A DNA stretch of 64,000 nt, taken from assembly GCA_017480385.1 (NCBI GenBank), contig JAFVAT010000026.1:1-64000 (forward strand), given 5' to 3'. The translations under genes and the position numbers were made by a program. The notes below the pieces were generated by a model, which ran no database searches, was not told the DNA's origin, and was given only the letters and a program-made list of their open reading frames with translations. This document shows, in pieces, positions 26,545-36,918 of this stretch (position 1 is its first letter; each line of letters starts with the position of its first letter). This stretch comes from Alphaproteobacteria bacterium. GTDB taxonomy: Bacteria; Pseudomonadota; Alphaproteobacteria; CAAGCB01; CAG-977.

Positions 26545-28296
26545 CTACATCTCCTCTGCGGGAACAACGCCGAAAACGTCCAATCCCGACTGAATGACAA
26601 CAGCGACAGCCTCTACCAACGCCAAACGAGCTAAAGACAACGCCGGTTTTTCCTGTTCTAAAAAGCGTAATTCGGCATTGTCTCTGCCTTTATTCCACAA
26701 ACCGTGGAAAGCCGCGGCCACATCGTTTAGATAGTATGCGATGCGATGCGGTTCGTGCGCCGCAGCGGCAGTTTCTATCTGGCGCGGAAATTCAGCCAAC
26801 AATCGAATTAAAGCGATTTCCGCTTCATCTGTCAACAGGGTAAAGTCGGCTTTGGACAGTTCAGACAATCCCAAATCCTGCTGCGGAAACATTTCAGCCG
26901 CGCGCCGCCGCACGGACCGCGCACGGGCGAAGGCATAATTCACATAAAAAACTGGATTGTCTTTGGATTGCTCCTTGACTTTTTCCACATCAAAATCCAA
27001 ATGAGCATCGTTTTTTCGCGTCAGCATGATAAAGCGCATCACATCTTTGCCGACGGCGTCCACCATATCGCGCAAAGTCACAAAGCGCCCTGCCCGCTTG
27101 GACATTTTCATCGGTTCGCCGTTGCACATCAAATTGACCATTTGACACAGCTTGACGTCCAGTTTGGCCTTTCCGTCAGTCAACGCTTTAACAGCGGCCT
27201 GCAGCCGTTTGACATAACCGGCATGGTCTGCTCCCCAAACATTGATCATGTCATCAAAACCGCGGCGATATTTATCCAAATGATACGCCATATCAGAAGC
27301 AAAATAGGTCTGGAAACCATTTGATTTTTTCAAAGCCCGATCAACATCATCGCCAAATTCAGTCGCTTTAAACAATGTCTGTGGCCGCGGTTCCCAATCA
27401 TCGGGCAGCTTGCCTTTCGGCGGTTCCAAAACGCCTTCATAAATCAGCCCTTTGGCACGCAGAAATTCTATGACCTCTTCGATTTTGCCGACTTCGACCA
27501 AAGCGCGCTCAGAGGAAAACACATCAAACTTAATCCCCAAAGCCGCCAGGTCGTCCCGGATCATATCCATCATTTTATTGATTGAAAATGTTCTGAAATA
27601 TGCCAACCATTCGCTTTCCGGCTTATCCAGCCACTTTGCACCCTCTTTTTCAGCCAGCTCTCTGCCGACAGGAATCAGATATTCACCGGGATATAAACCT
27701 TCGGGAATTTCCCCGATTTTTTCGCCCAAAGCTTCTTTATAACGCAGATACGCCGACCGCGCCAGCACGTCCACCTGAGCCCCCGCATCATTAACATAAT
27801 ATTCGCGCGTCACATCGTAGCCGGCTTTTTCCAAAAGAGACGCCAGAGCATCACCGAAAACGGCCCCGCGACTGTGTCCCACATGCATCGGACCGGTCGG
27901 ATTAGCGGAAACAAACTCCACGTTTTTCTTTTGCCCTTTGCCCATATCAGAGGAACCGAAACGGTCCCCCTGTTCCAAAATTTCACGCAGGCAGGACTCC
28001 CAAAACGACTTGGACAACCGCAGATTGACAAACCCCGGACCGGCGATTTCAACACTGTCGACAATCGGCAAATCCTTTAAGCCTTCAGCCAGAATTTCAG
28101 CAAACTGACGAGGTTTCATACCGGCCTGATTCGCCATGACCAAAGCGGCATTTGTCGCCGCGTCTCCATGCGCCGGATCCCGCGGCGGTTCGGCCACCAT
28201 ACGGTCCGCATTCAGATTGGCCGGCAGTTTGCCCTGTTCGGCCAGATTGTCCAGAGTTTCAACGATATTGTTTCTGATAAGGGTAAAAATGTTCAT
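26545..28296 (-). CDS. argS: Arginyl-tRNA synthetase
   Basis: Class I synthetase of 583 residues. The HIGH-like motif is [15 protein letters not shown], and the KMSK-like motif is [13 protein letters not shown]. The C-terminal DALR anticodon-binding domain includes [14 protein letters not shown]. It lies one base after dgt and three bases before the SPOR gene. Confidence 0.97.
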   Translation of the reverse strand: MNIFTLIRNNIVETLDNLAEQGKLPANLNADRMVAEPPRDPAHGDAATNAALVMANQAGMKPRQFAEILAEGLKDLPIVDSVEIAGPGFVNLRLSKSFWESCLREILEQGDRFGSSDMGKGQKKNVEFVSANPTGPMHVGHSRGAVFGDALASLLEKAGYDVTREYYVNDAGAQVDVLARSAYLRYKEALGEKIGEIPEGLYPGEYLIPVGRELAEKEGAKWLDKPESEWLAYFRTFSINKMMDMIRDDLAALGIKFDVFSSERALVEVGKIEEVIEFLRAKGLIYEGVLEPPKGKLPDDWEPRPQTLFKATEFGDDVDRALKKSNGFQTYFASDMAYHLDKYRRGFDDMINVWGADHAGYVKRLQAAVKALTDGKAKLDVKLCQMVNLMCNGEPMKMSKRAGRFVTLRDMVDAVGKDVMRFIMLTRKNDAHLDFDVEKVKEQSKDNPVFYVNYAFARARSVRRRAAEMFPQQDLGLSELSKADFTLLTDEAEIALIRLLAEFPRQIETAAAAHEPHRIAYYLNDVAAAFHGLWNKGRDNAELRFLEQEKPALSLARLALVEAVAVVIQSGLDVFGVVPAEEM

Positions 28297-28297
28297 C

Positions 28298-29476
28298 TTA
28301 TAATCTCACTTGAGGATCAAAAAGCCGCATATGGAGTTCTATCGCGGAAGCGTCCGTCAGTCCGGCAACGAAATCGGCCACTGCGCGAGCTTTTTGCTTT
28401 CGGCCCTCTTCCGTATCAGGATATTGGCGCACCCTGAACTGCCACTTCGGCGGCAAAATGTTGTTTTCGGCAAACAACAGGGAAAACAGATCCTTCACTA
28501 TTCTTTTCCCCTTGCTTGTCATTTGATTGATCTTGTAATGACGGTACATGTTCGGGAACAAAAATCCTTTTAAATCAAGCATCTGCTTTTTCATATTTTC
28601 CGAAAAAGCGATAACGGGACGACCGCAGGACCGAATGTCCTCCACGCTTTGAGGTTTCAGCTTTTCAAGATTTTTGCGCGATTCCTCCGCTACGTCCAAA
28701 ATCATATCGTTAATCATGCGCCGGACCGTTTCCGCAACAATGCGTGTATGTTCCACCTTCGGGTATTCCCGTTTGACCTGATCGTAGTGGTGTTTGAAAA
28801 AGTCAACGGAAGAAATCTCCTCCACCGTAATCAGTCCCGTTTTTAATCCGTCATCTGTATCATGGTTTGAATAAGCGATGTCGTCTGCCAAAGAAGCAAC
28901 TTGCGCTTCCGCCCCCGGATATCCGTCCAGTTCCAAATCCTGAACGGCATTATATTCCGATATTTCCAACGGCAAAGGTCCACATTGTTTTCCGATCAAA
29001 GGACCGTTATGCTTAACCAATCCTTCCAACGTTTCCCAAGACAAATTAATCCCGTCAAAACGCGGGTATTTTTGTTCCAGTTTCGTTACCAACTTCAGGG
29101 AATGAGCGTTGTGATCAAAACCGCCGTATGCCTGCATGCATTCGTTCAGAGCCATTTCGCCGGCATGACCGAACGGCGTATGCCCCAGATCATGGGCCAA
29201 GGCCAAAGCCTCCCCCAAATCTTTATTCAGCCCCAGCATACGGCACAAGGAACGCGTAATTTGAGAAACTTCCAGCGAATGCGTCAGGCGCGTGCGCAGG
29301 CTAGTGCCTTCGTGATAGACGAACACCTGCGTTTTGGATTCCAAACGGCGAAAGGCTTCGGAATGAATGATCCGGTCTCTGTCACGCTGAAAGCACGTCC
29401 GATAAGGGGCTTCCTTTTCAGGATATAACCTCCCGCGTGTTTTTTCCGCCCATGTCGCATAAACAGCTAAAGCCAT
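28298..29476 (-). CDS. dgt: dGTP triphosphohydrolase-like HD protein
   Basis: 392 residues. HD-domain metal motifs are present: [30 protein letters not shown] and [13 protein letters not shown]. The enzyme removes triphosphate from dNTPs, chiefly dGTP, and shapes nucleotide pools. It is the first gene of the long operon running down to surE, the order seen in many alphaproteobacteria. Confidence 0.94.
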   Translation of the reverse strand: MALAVYATWAEKTRGRLYPEKEAPYRTCFQRDRDRIIHSEAFRRLESKTQVFVYHEGTSLRTRLTHSLEVSQITRSLCRMLGLNKDLGEALALAHDLGHTPFGHAGEMALNECMQAYGGFDHNAHSLKLVTKLEQKYPRFDGINLSWETLEGLVKHNGPLIGKQCGPLPLEISEYNAVQDLELDGYPGAEAQVASLADDIAYSNHDTDDGLKTGLITVEEISSVDFFKHHYDQVKREYPKVEHTRIVAETVRRMINDMILDVAEESRKNLEKLKPQSVEDIRSCGRPVIAFSENMKKQMLDLKGFLFPNMYRHYKINQMTSKGKRIVKDLFSLLFAENNILPPKWQFRVRQYPDTEEGRKQKARAVADFVAGLTDASAIELHMRLFDPQVRL

Positions 29477-29539
29477 AAATACCTGCCTTCACTTCAAAAA
29501 ATTCAACGTATTATAGCAAAAGTCAATCAAAAAGCTATT

Positions 29540-30820
29540 TCATTTTGACTCCTGCGCTTCTTTTGACGACATCGATTGATTCCGCGTGCCGCCGGACAGC
29601 ATTTTTTCCCCTGATCCCAGCAGTGCTTTCAAAAAAGAAATCCATTTTTCCTTAAGCTTAAATTCTTCAACAGTTATTTCAAAAAATGTTTTAAACGTGT
29701 CCAGCGCCAAATGTTCCGCGGCCCCCATTTGAGGATGCTGTTTCTTGGGCTTTTTTCCCGCGGCGGCTTCGTTTCCCTGATTTTCAACCGATTGAGGCGT
29801 TGCAGAAGCCGCTTTAAAGTCATTTTGTTTTGACCGTGTTTGCGCAGACTGCATATTTTCCTGCGCCTGCGCAGGAAGAACGGTCTTTTGCAAATCATTC
29901 GACTGCCGGATCGGTGTTTCCGAATTAAGAAGAGAATGGCCGGAAAACAAACCTGACAGACCGCTTTTACCTATTTCGGAAACAGTGTCTTTCACATTGT
30001 TTGAAGGAAGGGGCAAAGAAGCCTTTTCCACATTAAAAGAAAGGGACGGCATCTGCTGCGGTCGCGGCATTACAAGAGTTAATTCCGTCTCTTCCTGTGT
30101 CAACTCTTCCTCTGGCATACGATTATTTTTTGATGAAAGGCGTTTTTTGTTCGATGAAGCTTTTGCCATAGAAGAGAACCGACGGTTTTCCTCTTTTGAC
30201 CGAACATTCTTTCCTGTTTTCCGGTGCGGCTGGGAAATCCTATATTTTTTGCCGTCCTGCCCCATTTTTTTATTAAATATCTGCATTGACTGATAGGCAT
30301 AATTTTCATCTCCGTCGATCAGCCGGTCATGCTTTTCCACTTCTTGTTCCAAGCGTTTCATATACTTGAAAAAGATCGTTTTGACATTGGCTTCGATTTC
30401 TTCACAGCTGTTTGTTCGGGCGGCGGAACGTTCATACTGCATCAAACAGGCCGAAGCCGTGGGCCGATAAAATTTTTCGGTTATTTCCTCCCTTAACGCG
30501 ACATGCGTTAATTCATGCTTCAGCGTCGCATCAAAATCAATCGAGCCCTTTTTATATTGGTTAACGATCTGCACCGTAATTTGAGAATAACCGAAGGAAA
30601 GAACAATTTGTTTTCTCTGACAATCTACCGATACGCTGTACTGCAGTCCGGCAGACGTACACCCTACTGCGTCCGGACCGCAGCTTGTAACAGGCAAGGA
30701 CGTTTCATAACGGATTACCGGCTTGATGCGGTTCACTTTGACATCGGGGCGGACGCCGGCTTCAGTCCGGCATGGAAGCAAAAGAATAAAGAAAACAAGA
30801 AAAGCGATCAATTTATTCAT
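29540..30820 (-). CDS. Secreted HELTH protein 1, putative zinc metallopeptidase with long tail
   Basis: 426 residues with a signal peptide (cleavage near CRTEA-G, residue 21). The family core is at 40-185: YKKGSIDFDATLKHELTHVAL holds the HExxH motif at 102-106, and an EKHDRLIDGDENYAYQ stretch follows about 80 residues later, as in the sister genes. Residues 190-400 are a low-complexity basic and Gln-rich tail not shared by the sisters. It overlaps the next gene upstream by 8 bases. The motif supports zinc binding; peptidase activity is inference. Confidence 0.7.
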   Translation of the reverse strand: MNKLIAFLVFFILLLPCRTEAGVRPDVKVNRIKPVIRYETSLPVTSCGPDAVGCTSAGLQYSVSVDCQRKQIVLSFGYSQITVQIVNQYKKGSIDFDATLKHELTHVALREEITEKFYRPTASACLMQYERSAARTNSCEEIEANVKTIFFKYMKRLEQEVEKHDRLIDGDENYAYQSMQIFNKKMGQDGKKYRISQPHRKTGKNVRSKEENRRFSSMAKASSNKKRLSSKNNRMPEEELTQEETELTLVMPRPQQMPSLSFNVEKASLPLPSNNVKDTVSEIGKSGLSGLFSGHSLLNSETPIRQSNDLQKTVLPAQAQENMQSAQTRSKQNDFKAASATPQSVENQGNEAAAGKKPKKQHPQMGAAEHLALDTFKTFFEITVEEFKLKEKWISFLKALLGSGEKMLSGGTRNQSMSSKEAQESK

Positions 30821-31565
30821 TTTTCAGCCTCTGCCGCTCCTGATTATCCGGATCAGAAGCCCCGTTCTTTTGTTGTGCGGCACACGTTTCAAGGCCATAT
30901 GCATGCGCGCCGTTTTCCTGATCCAGCAAGGCATTTTCCTCACGCGCCGCTTCAGCATACCGCTGCGATAATCCGGCGGTTAAATCGGCTATTCTTTGCT
31001 GTATTTCTTTACAGCCCTTTGATTCCCGCTGTCCGATTGTATATGTCGTGATCAGATTTTGTTCCGTCTGTTTTATAAAATTGTTCAGCGTCCTTTTGTA
31101 TGCGTCAACATGCTGCAACTCATGTTTTAGGATTAAATCAAACGGACAGGAACCCTTTTCGTATAAAGAAGACAGTTCCGCCGTCATCTTTTGTGTTTCC
31201 GTCACCGTTAAAACAATTCGGGAATCATCACAGTTCGCCGCCGCGGAAAAAGCAACTGCAAAACGGGTGCAGCTTAAGGTGTTCCTTTCCTGACAAACAA
31301 TTTCCGACTGATCTGACTTAAAAGCCGTTTCCTGCGATTGATATTTCACGCTGACCTGCGGCATTTTTCGGCTGACTTCCAGATAAGCTGCAGCATTCGG
31401 CAAATCCTTTTTTTGAAAATACGGATCCTTTTTTTGAAAAAACGCCTCTTTCTTTTGATAATGGCGGGTATATTTCTGTTTGGCTGCCTCTGCCGGTTTG
31501 AAAAACAATAGGGCAGCCGCCGCACAGCCGCACAAACACAATGTTGAAATTATTTTCTTTCGCAT
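30813..31565 (-). CDS. Secreted HELQH protein 2, putative zinc metallopeptidase
   Basis: 250 residues with a signal peptide (about 1-27, FFKPAEA). A repeat of FFQKKD/YFQKKD (41-54) follows. The core is YEKGSCPFDLILKHELQHVDA with HELQH at 148-152, preceded by the cysteine pair CQERNTLSCTRF also seen in its sisters, and followed by ENALLDQENGAHAYGLETC. It overlaps its upstream neighbour by 16 bases, showing a tight operon. Confidence 0.68.
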   Translation of the reverse strand: MRKKIISTLCLCGCAAAALLFFKPAEAAKQKYTRHYQKKEAFFQKKDPYFQKKDLPNAAAYLEVSRKMPQVSVKYQSQETAFKSDQSEIVCQERNTLSCTRFAVAFSAAANCDDSRIVLTVTETQKMTAELSSLYEKGSCPFDLILKHELQHVDAYKRTLNNFIKQTEQNLITTYTIGQRESKGCKEIQQRIADLTAGLSQRYAEAAREENALLDQENGAHAYGLETCAAQQKNGASDPDNQERQRLKNE

Positions 31566-32635
31566 TTATTTTTCAGCTCTTGTTCCATCAAAGGCCTAAA
31601 TAAAGACTCAATATGATCAATCTGCTTGTTTGCCCGCCGGATATACTTTTGCACAACATCATTTACCGCCTTGTTTAATTTCTGTCCCGAATATTCCTGC
31701 TGCAGAGCCTGATTATAAACCTGCTTGACAGCGGGTTCAACACCGTCCGCAAAATCGTAAAGAGCTTCTTCTATTTCATCAACCCATTCGAGTTCAAAAT
31801 CTTTCAACATTTCATATTCACAGGAACGCGGCTGATAGCGCGATAAAACTTTAGTCTTAATTTCCGGCGCCGAAATCACAATATTAACCTGTCCTAAATA
31901 GGTCCGTATTTCCGATTTAAAGCTGATCGGCATATCCGTACAGCTGAGCATTTTGATCGGCTCGCATTGTTTTTTACCTTTCTTTTCAAAGCATTGCATT
32001 TTCTTGCGCAAACATTCCGCCCGATTGACGGAAACATATTTCACATCAACGGGAGTATAAGAGACATTCACCTTGGGCGGTGTTTTGCAATTCTGTAAAA
32101 CAGAATCGACATCGTCCCGATCAAATTCCTGATTGATGCGCTTGTCCTCTTTTTGATATTTCTGAACGAACCGATCAAAAGCGCGACTTGCCGCTTCGGT
32201 TGACGCCTGACACCCCTTTCCCTTTTTAAATTGAGCGTTGAAGGCGTCCAAAATATCAGACATGCCCTGATTCAGCACGCTTTCCAAGGCATCGGCATGC
32301 AAATCCATATGGGTCAGTTCATGATCCAACACTTCTTGGTATTCGCAGGAATCCTTTTTCAGATCACCATGGATTTCAATTTCACGGTCCGTACTGAAAA
32401 CATCAACCAAAATTAGCCGGTTGGCGCAGTCTATCTGCAGCGTGAGCCTCTTTTTGTCCCGTGCGCACCCCAAAACAACGCCGCCCTGCTTGTTCTGAGA
32501 ACATTTTACTGTCTTATTTTTGTGTATGTAATGAATTTCATCGGGGTGATAATTGACTTTGATCAATGTCCTGTCCGGCACAGCAAAAGCCGGGAAGCTC
32601 AGCAGCAAAGCGGGCAAAATCTGATAAATCTTCAT
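31550..32635 (-). CDS. Secreted HELTH protein 3 with a degenerate second copy of the domain
   Basis: 361 residues with a signal peptide (LLLSFPAFA, residues 10-18). The N-terminal half is a complete family core with HELTH at 105-109 in SCEYQEVLDHELTHMDLHAD. The C-terminal half repeats the pattern: VSYTPVDVKYVSVNRAEC, a strand-rich segment, then RSCEYEMLKDFELEWVDEI, where the HExxH position reads FELEW (280-284). So one active-looking and one dead copy are fused in tandem. The dead copy may be structural or bind a partner. The function of the whole is unknown. Confidence 0.7.
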   Translation of the reverse strand: MKIYQILPALLLSFPAFAVPDRTLIKVNYHPDEIHYIHKNKTVKCSQNKQGGVVLGCARDKKRLTLQIDCANRLILVDVFSTDREIEIHGDLKKDSCEYQEVLDHELTHMDLHADALESVLNQGMSDILDAFNAQFKKGKGCQASTEAASRAFDRFVQKYQKEDKRINQEFDRDDVDSVLQNCKTPPKVNVSYTPVDVKYVSVNRAECLRKKMQCFEKKGKKQCEPIKMLSCTDMPISFKSEIRTYLGQVNIVISAPEIKTKVLSRYQPRSCEYEMLKDFELEWVDEIEEALYDFADGVEPAVKQVYNQALQQEYSGQKLNKAVNDVVQKYIRRANKQIDHIESLFRPLMEQELKNKCERK

Positions 32636-33232
32636 TTATTCCTCACATTGTCTTTGCTGATACAGGTAAGCGTCCGTTGAATCCATAAGAGCATTCTGCC
32701 GATCGTCTTCCGCCGCCATACGATCAAGAAAACGGACCAGACTCCTGCTTATTCGATTAAACTGAGCCTGCGTCATGGGAGGGAGCTGTTTTTCCGCTTC
32801 GACTAAAACGGCCTTTGCAATTTCAGGCGCAAAACGGTTTAAAATGCGCCGGTGCAAAGCCAAATGCGTCAATTCATGTTTTAAAACAACATCAAACAAA
32901 CAGGATCCCTTTTTCAGATCAGCCAAAAGCTCTATCTCGATATTCCTTAACCCGATTTGCAGAGTCATTTTCTTTAAAGCCCCCTCCGGAGTAAATTCCG
33001 AGCCCGTTATGTTCGCGTAAAACTCAACCCTCGTACAGCCTAATGTATGTCCGGCGGAACCGCTGCAGGCTACTTTGTCGTTTTTATAAATATATTTCGG
33101 TACGCCTTCATCAATCTGAAGCACTGTTTCCGGTTTTATTTGCGCAGACTTCATACGGTTTCCCGCAGCACGGACGGAAAATAAGGGAAAAAGACAGGCT
33201 ATGAAGAAAACAACACGTGAAAAATGTCTCAT
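32636..33232 (-). CDS. Secreted HELTH protein 4, putative zinc metallopeptidase, minimal form
   Basis: 198 residues with a signal peptide (cleavage near LFSVRAA, residue 22). It is the compact form of the family: CSGSAGHTLGCTRVEF, then ADLKKGSCLFDVVLKHELTHLAL with HELTH at 119-123, and DRQNALMDSTDAYLYQQRQC at the end. The first gene of the four-gene operon; the next gene begins directly after its stop. Upstream, the gap to xthA holds TTGTCT and TTAAAA boxes 17 bases apart on the minus strand, a weak promoter candidate. Confidence 0.7.
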   Translation of the reverse strand: MRHFSRVVFFIACLFPLFSVRAAGNRMKSAQIKPETVLQIDEGVPKYIYKNDKVACSGSAGHTLGCTRVEFYANITGSEFTPEGALKKMTLQIGLRNIEIELLADLKKGSCLFDVVLKHELTHLALHRRILNRFAPEIAKAVLVEAEKQLPPMTQAQFNRISRSLVRFLDRMAAEDDRQNALMDSTDAYLYQQRQCEE

Positions 33233-33390
33233 CAGAACAAGCTTTCTTTGTCACTTTATTTATATTTTAAACAAAGCGGCTATAAAAAGACAATCTTTAT
33301 ATCGATATATTTTCCTGTAGATTCCCTGTTTTTTTTCCTGTATAAAATAAGATTACGTACGAAAAAGCGATAAAGGCTGTTTTATTAACG

Positions 33391-34254
33391 ATGGACGATG
33401 GTTCTCAAAATTCTTTAAAGCCTCCGCCCTCTGCGAATGCGGCAGAAGACGGGCATATTCGTGTGTGTACATGGAATGTCAATTCCGTTAAGGTCCGCTT
33501 GCCCGCATTAACAGCATACCTGCAGGACAAAAATCCCGATTTCATGATGTTGCAGGAAATCAAAACCGAAACGGCTTCTTTTCCTGCTTTTGAACTAAAC
33601 GGTTTGGGATATTATTCCTTGGCCCAAGGACAAAAAAGCTATAACGGCGTCGCTTTGTTATCCAAACATAAAATAGAACTGATCGCCGATACGCTGCCCG
33701 GTGCTCCGGACAATGGAGAACAGGCTCGTTTTATTGAAGCTTACTGCCCTGCTTTAAAAACCCGCCTGATCAGCGTTTATGTTCCCAACGGCGAACCGCC
33801 CGCGACTGATCCGGACAGTTCTTATCGGCTGGAATACAAATTGGCTTGGCTGGACGCGCTGATCGCTTATGCGCATCGGTTAATGAATCAGGACGATCCC
33901 TTTATTATCGGCGGAGATTTTAACGTTATCGAATACGATGATGATGTTTATGATCCCTCCGTTTTCAAGGGCAGCGCTTTCACCATTTTGCCCGTCAGAC
34001 AGCGTTTCCGTTCCTTTTATTACACCGGTTTGACCAACGCTTTGCGCCGCATGAAAAAAGAGGCGCCCGTTTATTCCTATTGGGATTACCGTGCAGGCGC
34101 TTGGGAAAAAAATAACGGAATTTTGCTGGATCATCTGTTTTTATCGCCGACATGGGCGGATACGCTGTCCGCCGCAGCGATTGATTCGGGAACAAGAGGA
34201 GGAGAAAAGGCCTCCGATCACGCGCCGGTCAGATGTGATTTATCTTTACAATAA
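33391..34254 (+). CDS. xthA: Exodeoxyribonuclease III (AP endonuclease)
   Basis: 287 residues of the Mg-dependent endonuclease/exonuclease/phosphatase fold. CTWNVNSVKVRLPAL, MMLQEIKTE with the catalytic glutamate, IIGGDFNV and the terminal KASDHAPVRCDL are all present. It repairs abasic sites in DNA. The first 22 residues are an extra polar stretch, so a later start is possible, although no better ribosome site was seen. Confidence 0.92.
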   Translation: MDDGSQNSLKPPPSANAAEDGHIRVCTWNVNSVKVRLPALTAYLQDKNPDFMMLQEIKTETASFPAFELNGLGYYSLAQGQKSYNGVALLSKHKIELIADTLPGAPDNGEQARFIEAYCPALKTRLISVYVPNGEPPATDPDSSYRLEYKLAWLDALIAYAHRLMNQDDPFIIGGDFNVIEYDDDVYDPSVFKGSAFTILPVRQRFRSFYYTGLTNALRRMKKEAPVYSYWDYRAGAWEKNNGILLDHLFLSPTWADTLSAAAIDSGTRGGEKASDHAPVRCDLSLQ

Positions 34255-34266
34255 CCAGAGGAAAAC

Positions 34267-35613
34267 ATGGATTCTCCTTCGTCTTACACTTTTCTAAAAC
34301 TTTTTGCGGCTCTTGTTTTTGTGGCTGTTAACGCTTTTTTCGTCGCCGCAGAATTTTCAATCGTCAAGATCAGACGCTCCAGATTGGAAGAAATTGAAGC
34401 GCATGGCAGCAAAAGAGCAAAATTGGCGATCAAAATCACCTCTTCTCTGGATTCATATCTCAGCGCGACACAATTAGGCATTACTTTGGCTTCTCTGGCT
34501 TTAGGCTGGATCGGTGAACCGGCTCTGGCGGTCATTATGGATCCTCTTTTCGGCAGCTGGCTAAAAGATGATCCGATTCTGATGCACTCAATCAGTATCG
34601 CCGTTGCTTTTACGATTATTACTTTGTTCCATGTTGTTTTCGGCGAACTGGTTCCCAAATCTATCGCCATTCAAAAAACGGAAACGGCAGTTATGCTGGT
34701 GTCCCGTCCGCTCTACTTATTTGCGCAACTTTTCCGTCCGGTGATTTACGTCTTTGACAATTTAGCCGCTTTTGCTTTGAAATTAATTGGCATTCAGCCC
34801 GCGCACAACAGCGATCTGGTTCATTCGGAAGAAGAAATAAAACTGATCGCCGGGGCGTCTCAACGCGGTGGAATCATTGACAAAACAGAAAGTGAAATCA
34901 TCAAAAACGCGGTTGACTTTTCCGACAAAATTGCCCGCGAAATCATGGTGCCGCGCCAAGATATGGAATGCCTTTATCTGGAAAGTTCGTATGAAGAAAA
35001 CTTTGACATTGTTAAAACCAGCAATCACACACGATATCCGGTTTGCGATGAAGACAAAGACAACATCATCGGCATGGTGCATCTGCGCGATATCCTGATG
35101 AAAGAAGGCGAAAAAGACATTTCCAAAATGCTGCGTGAAGTTCTTTTTGTCCCTGAAAGCTTATCCGTTTCGGAAATTCTGCATACAATGAAACGGCGAC
35201 GGATTCATATGGCGATCGTAATTGACGAATACGGCGGCACATCGGGGTTAATTTCAATGGAAGACGTTTTGGAAGAGCTCGTCGGTGATATTCAGGACGA
35301 ACATGACACAACGAATGAGGTCTATGAAAAACGTTTGGACGACGGCACTTTTGAATTTTTAGGCATGACGCTGCTGGACGAAGCCATGGAGTACATGGGA
35401 CTGCGTCCTTTGGAAGAACACGAAGAAGACACGATCGGCGGCTATGTATTCGGATTATTGGCCCGCAAGCCTAAGGTCGGCGATGTTGTAGACTGCCCGT
35501 TATGCAGCTTTGAAATTCTGGAAATTGATGGCTTCCGCGTGAAAAAAGTCAAAGCTTTTTTAAAAAAACTGGAAAACGAAGAAAATGACGACACGGCGGA
35601 AGAAGCCAGCTGA
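34267..35613 (+). CDS. HlyC/CorC-family transporter (DUF21-CBS-CorC_HlyC)
   Basis: 448 residues. A DUF21 membrane domain with four helices (1-190, including the conserved GWIGEPALA and FGELVPKSIA) is followed by a CBS pair (about 205-335, MVPRQDMECLYLE to VIDEYGGTSGLISMEDVLEELVG) and the C-terminal CorC_HlyC domain (350-440). Members act in divalent-cation transport or homeostasis. It lies 12 bases after xthA. Confidence 0.92.
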   Translation: MDSPSSYTFLKLFAALVFVAVNAFFVAAEFSIVKIRRSRLEEIEAHGSKRAKLAIKITSSLDSYLSATQLGITLASLALGWIGEPALAVIMDPLFGSWLKDDPILMHSISIAVAFTIITLFHVVFGELVPKSIAIQKTETAVMLVSRPLYLFAQLFRPVIYVFDNLAAFALKLIGIQPAHNSDLVHSEEEIKLIAGASQRGGIIDKTESEIIKNAVDFSDKIAREIMVPRQDMECLYLESSYEENFDIVKTSNHTRYPVCDEDKDNIIGMVHLRDILMKEGEKDISKMLREVLFVPESLSVSEILHTMKRRRIHMAIVIDEYGGTSGLISMEDVLEELVGDIQDEHDTTNEVYEKRLDDGTFEFLGMTLLDEAMEYMGLRPLEEHEEDTIGGYVFGLLARKPKVGDVVDCPLCSFEILEIDGFRVKKVKAFLKKLENEENDDTAEEAS

Positions 35614-36034
35614 TCATTTGCTGGAAAGACGTTTAGTTGAATTTTCATATGATAAAAGCAAAGAAAAATATGTTCGGCTGCTGGAAGCTTTTCGGATAAT
35701 GGATGTTTTAGTGCCCTCCGTTCCGGCATCAAGGGAACTGCCGCTTGGCAATAGAGGGATTTTAGCCCCCTCCCTCTTTATTCCCGATGTACTTTACGTT
35801 GCTTCTTTGAACAAAAGGCTGATGCCCGTTTTTTCTGATCAAAACAAAATACCGTCTGATTATGCGTCCTCGAAAACCGTTTTCATGCACTGTTCCGATT
35901 GGATTAAAGTTTTTCGTACAACAAAAAGCGAAGGCGTCATTCTTAATCCTTTTTCAGAGTACTCTTTTGTTCTGACTCCGGATCAGATTCGCGTTTTGTC
36001 GCTGTTTTCCGCAACAGCCGCGGAATATCGTTAA
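35585..36034 (+). CDS. SseB-like domain protein
   Basis: 149 residues resembling the SseB N-terminal domain: VLVPSVPASRELPLG near residue 42, LFIPDVLYVASLN, and the closing segment GVILNPFSEYSFVLTPDQI. The start ATG lies 29 bases inside the end of the CorC gene in another frame, so the two are probably co-expressed. The ribosome site is weak (GAAGAA). SseB was linked to serine sensitivity in enteric bacteria; the molecular role is unclear. Confidence 0.65.
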   Translation: MTTRRKKPADHLLERRLVEFSYDKSKEKYVRLLEAFRIMDVLVPSVPASRELPLGNRGILAPSLFIPDVLYVASLNKRLMPVFSDQNKIPSDYASSKTVFMHCSDWIKVFRTTKSEGVILNPFSEYSFVLTPDQIRVLSLFSATAAEYR

Positions 36035-36066
36035 TTTTCAGCAGTTTGTATTAAAACGGCCTTTTT

Positions 36067-36696
36067 TTATTCTTCCTCGTCCGCTTCTGTTTCAAGTCTT
36101 TCCTTGCGATCGGATAAAATTTCATTTTCATATTTGAAATAAACCGGCTCCTGCGCGGCTTTCCATATTATAGCCCAATTCATTCAGGAACATCAAAGCC
36201 AGAGCGGACAAGGAATATTTCTTTCCCATATATTCCGCTTTTTTATCGGAAACGACTTTTGCTTTTTTACTTTCATCTCTTGTAAATGAAATTTCAGCCC
36301 CTATGGGGATTCTGGCGCTTGAAAAGGTAAACGGTGCCCGCAAACTTCTTTCCACTTTTGCATTTTCAAGCACTTTTCCCTGCTCATCAATCATTTCATT
36401 GTTGCCGAACTGAACTTCTTTTCCACCGATCGCCTTCAACAAGGATACCGCACGTTCCGCTGAAAGCGTAAAGGACTCGCGGTTTGATCTGACCCTATGA
36501 TCCGCAAAAGCATCATGAATAAATCGTTCTTTGACATCATACTCGTCAATTTCTATGGCATAGTGGCAACGAAAAGGAAGCGGAACCCTGTTGTGTCAAG
36601 CTTTCTTAATCTGCGTTCCAAATTTTGCGTAACGCCGATTTTAACCATATTGGGCAGCGCATCATTTGTAAAAATATAAATAATCCCTTTTGACAT
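36067..36696 (-). pseudogene. GIY-YIG (T5orf172-type) nuclease-domain gene broken by two frameshifts
   Basis: An ATG at 36696 with AAGGA upstream starts MSKGIIYIFTNDALPNMVKI and goes on through QNLERRLRKLDTTG, the GIY-YIG pattern. After GGG (complement of 36586-36588) the frame shifts: the next frame reads PLPFRCHYAIEIDEYDVKER and continues to the family region FLNELGYN near 36170. There a second shift is needed to reach KAAQEPVYFKYENEI and the stop at 36067. Restoring one base in the G-run and removing one near 36168 gives about 209 residues. Either the gene is decaying, or both sites are assembly errors. Confidence 0.75.
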
Positions 36697-36918
36697 CGGG
36701 CAATCCTTTGTTTGTTGATCAGGGAACACTTTATTGACGACTCTCCGCCTTGATAAGAAAAATTTTATGCACAGGCCGGCCTCCCGATCCACAAAAAAAA
36801 TAAAACAGTCTGAAATCGCATACGGCTGCTTGACCGGCTCAGGAAAACTTATCAAAAAACGGCAGCTGCGGCACTTACTCATATGCTGTTTTAAGCTATA
36901 CTTCGCTTTAAACGCAAA

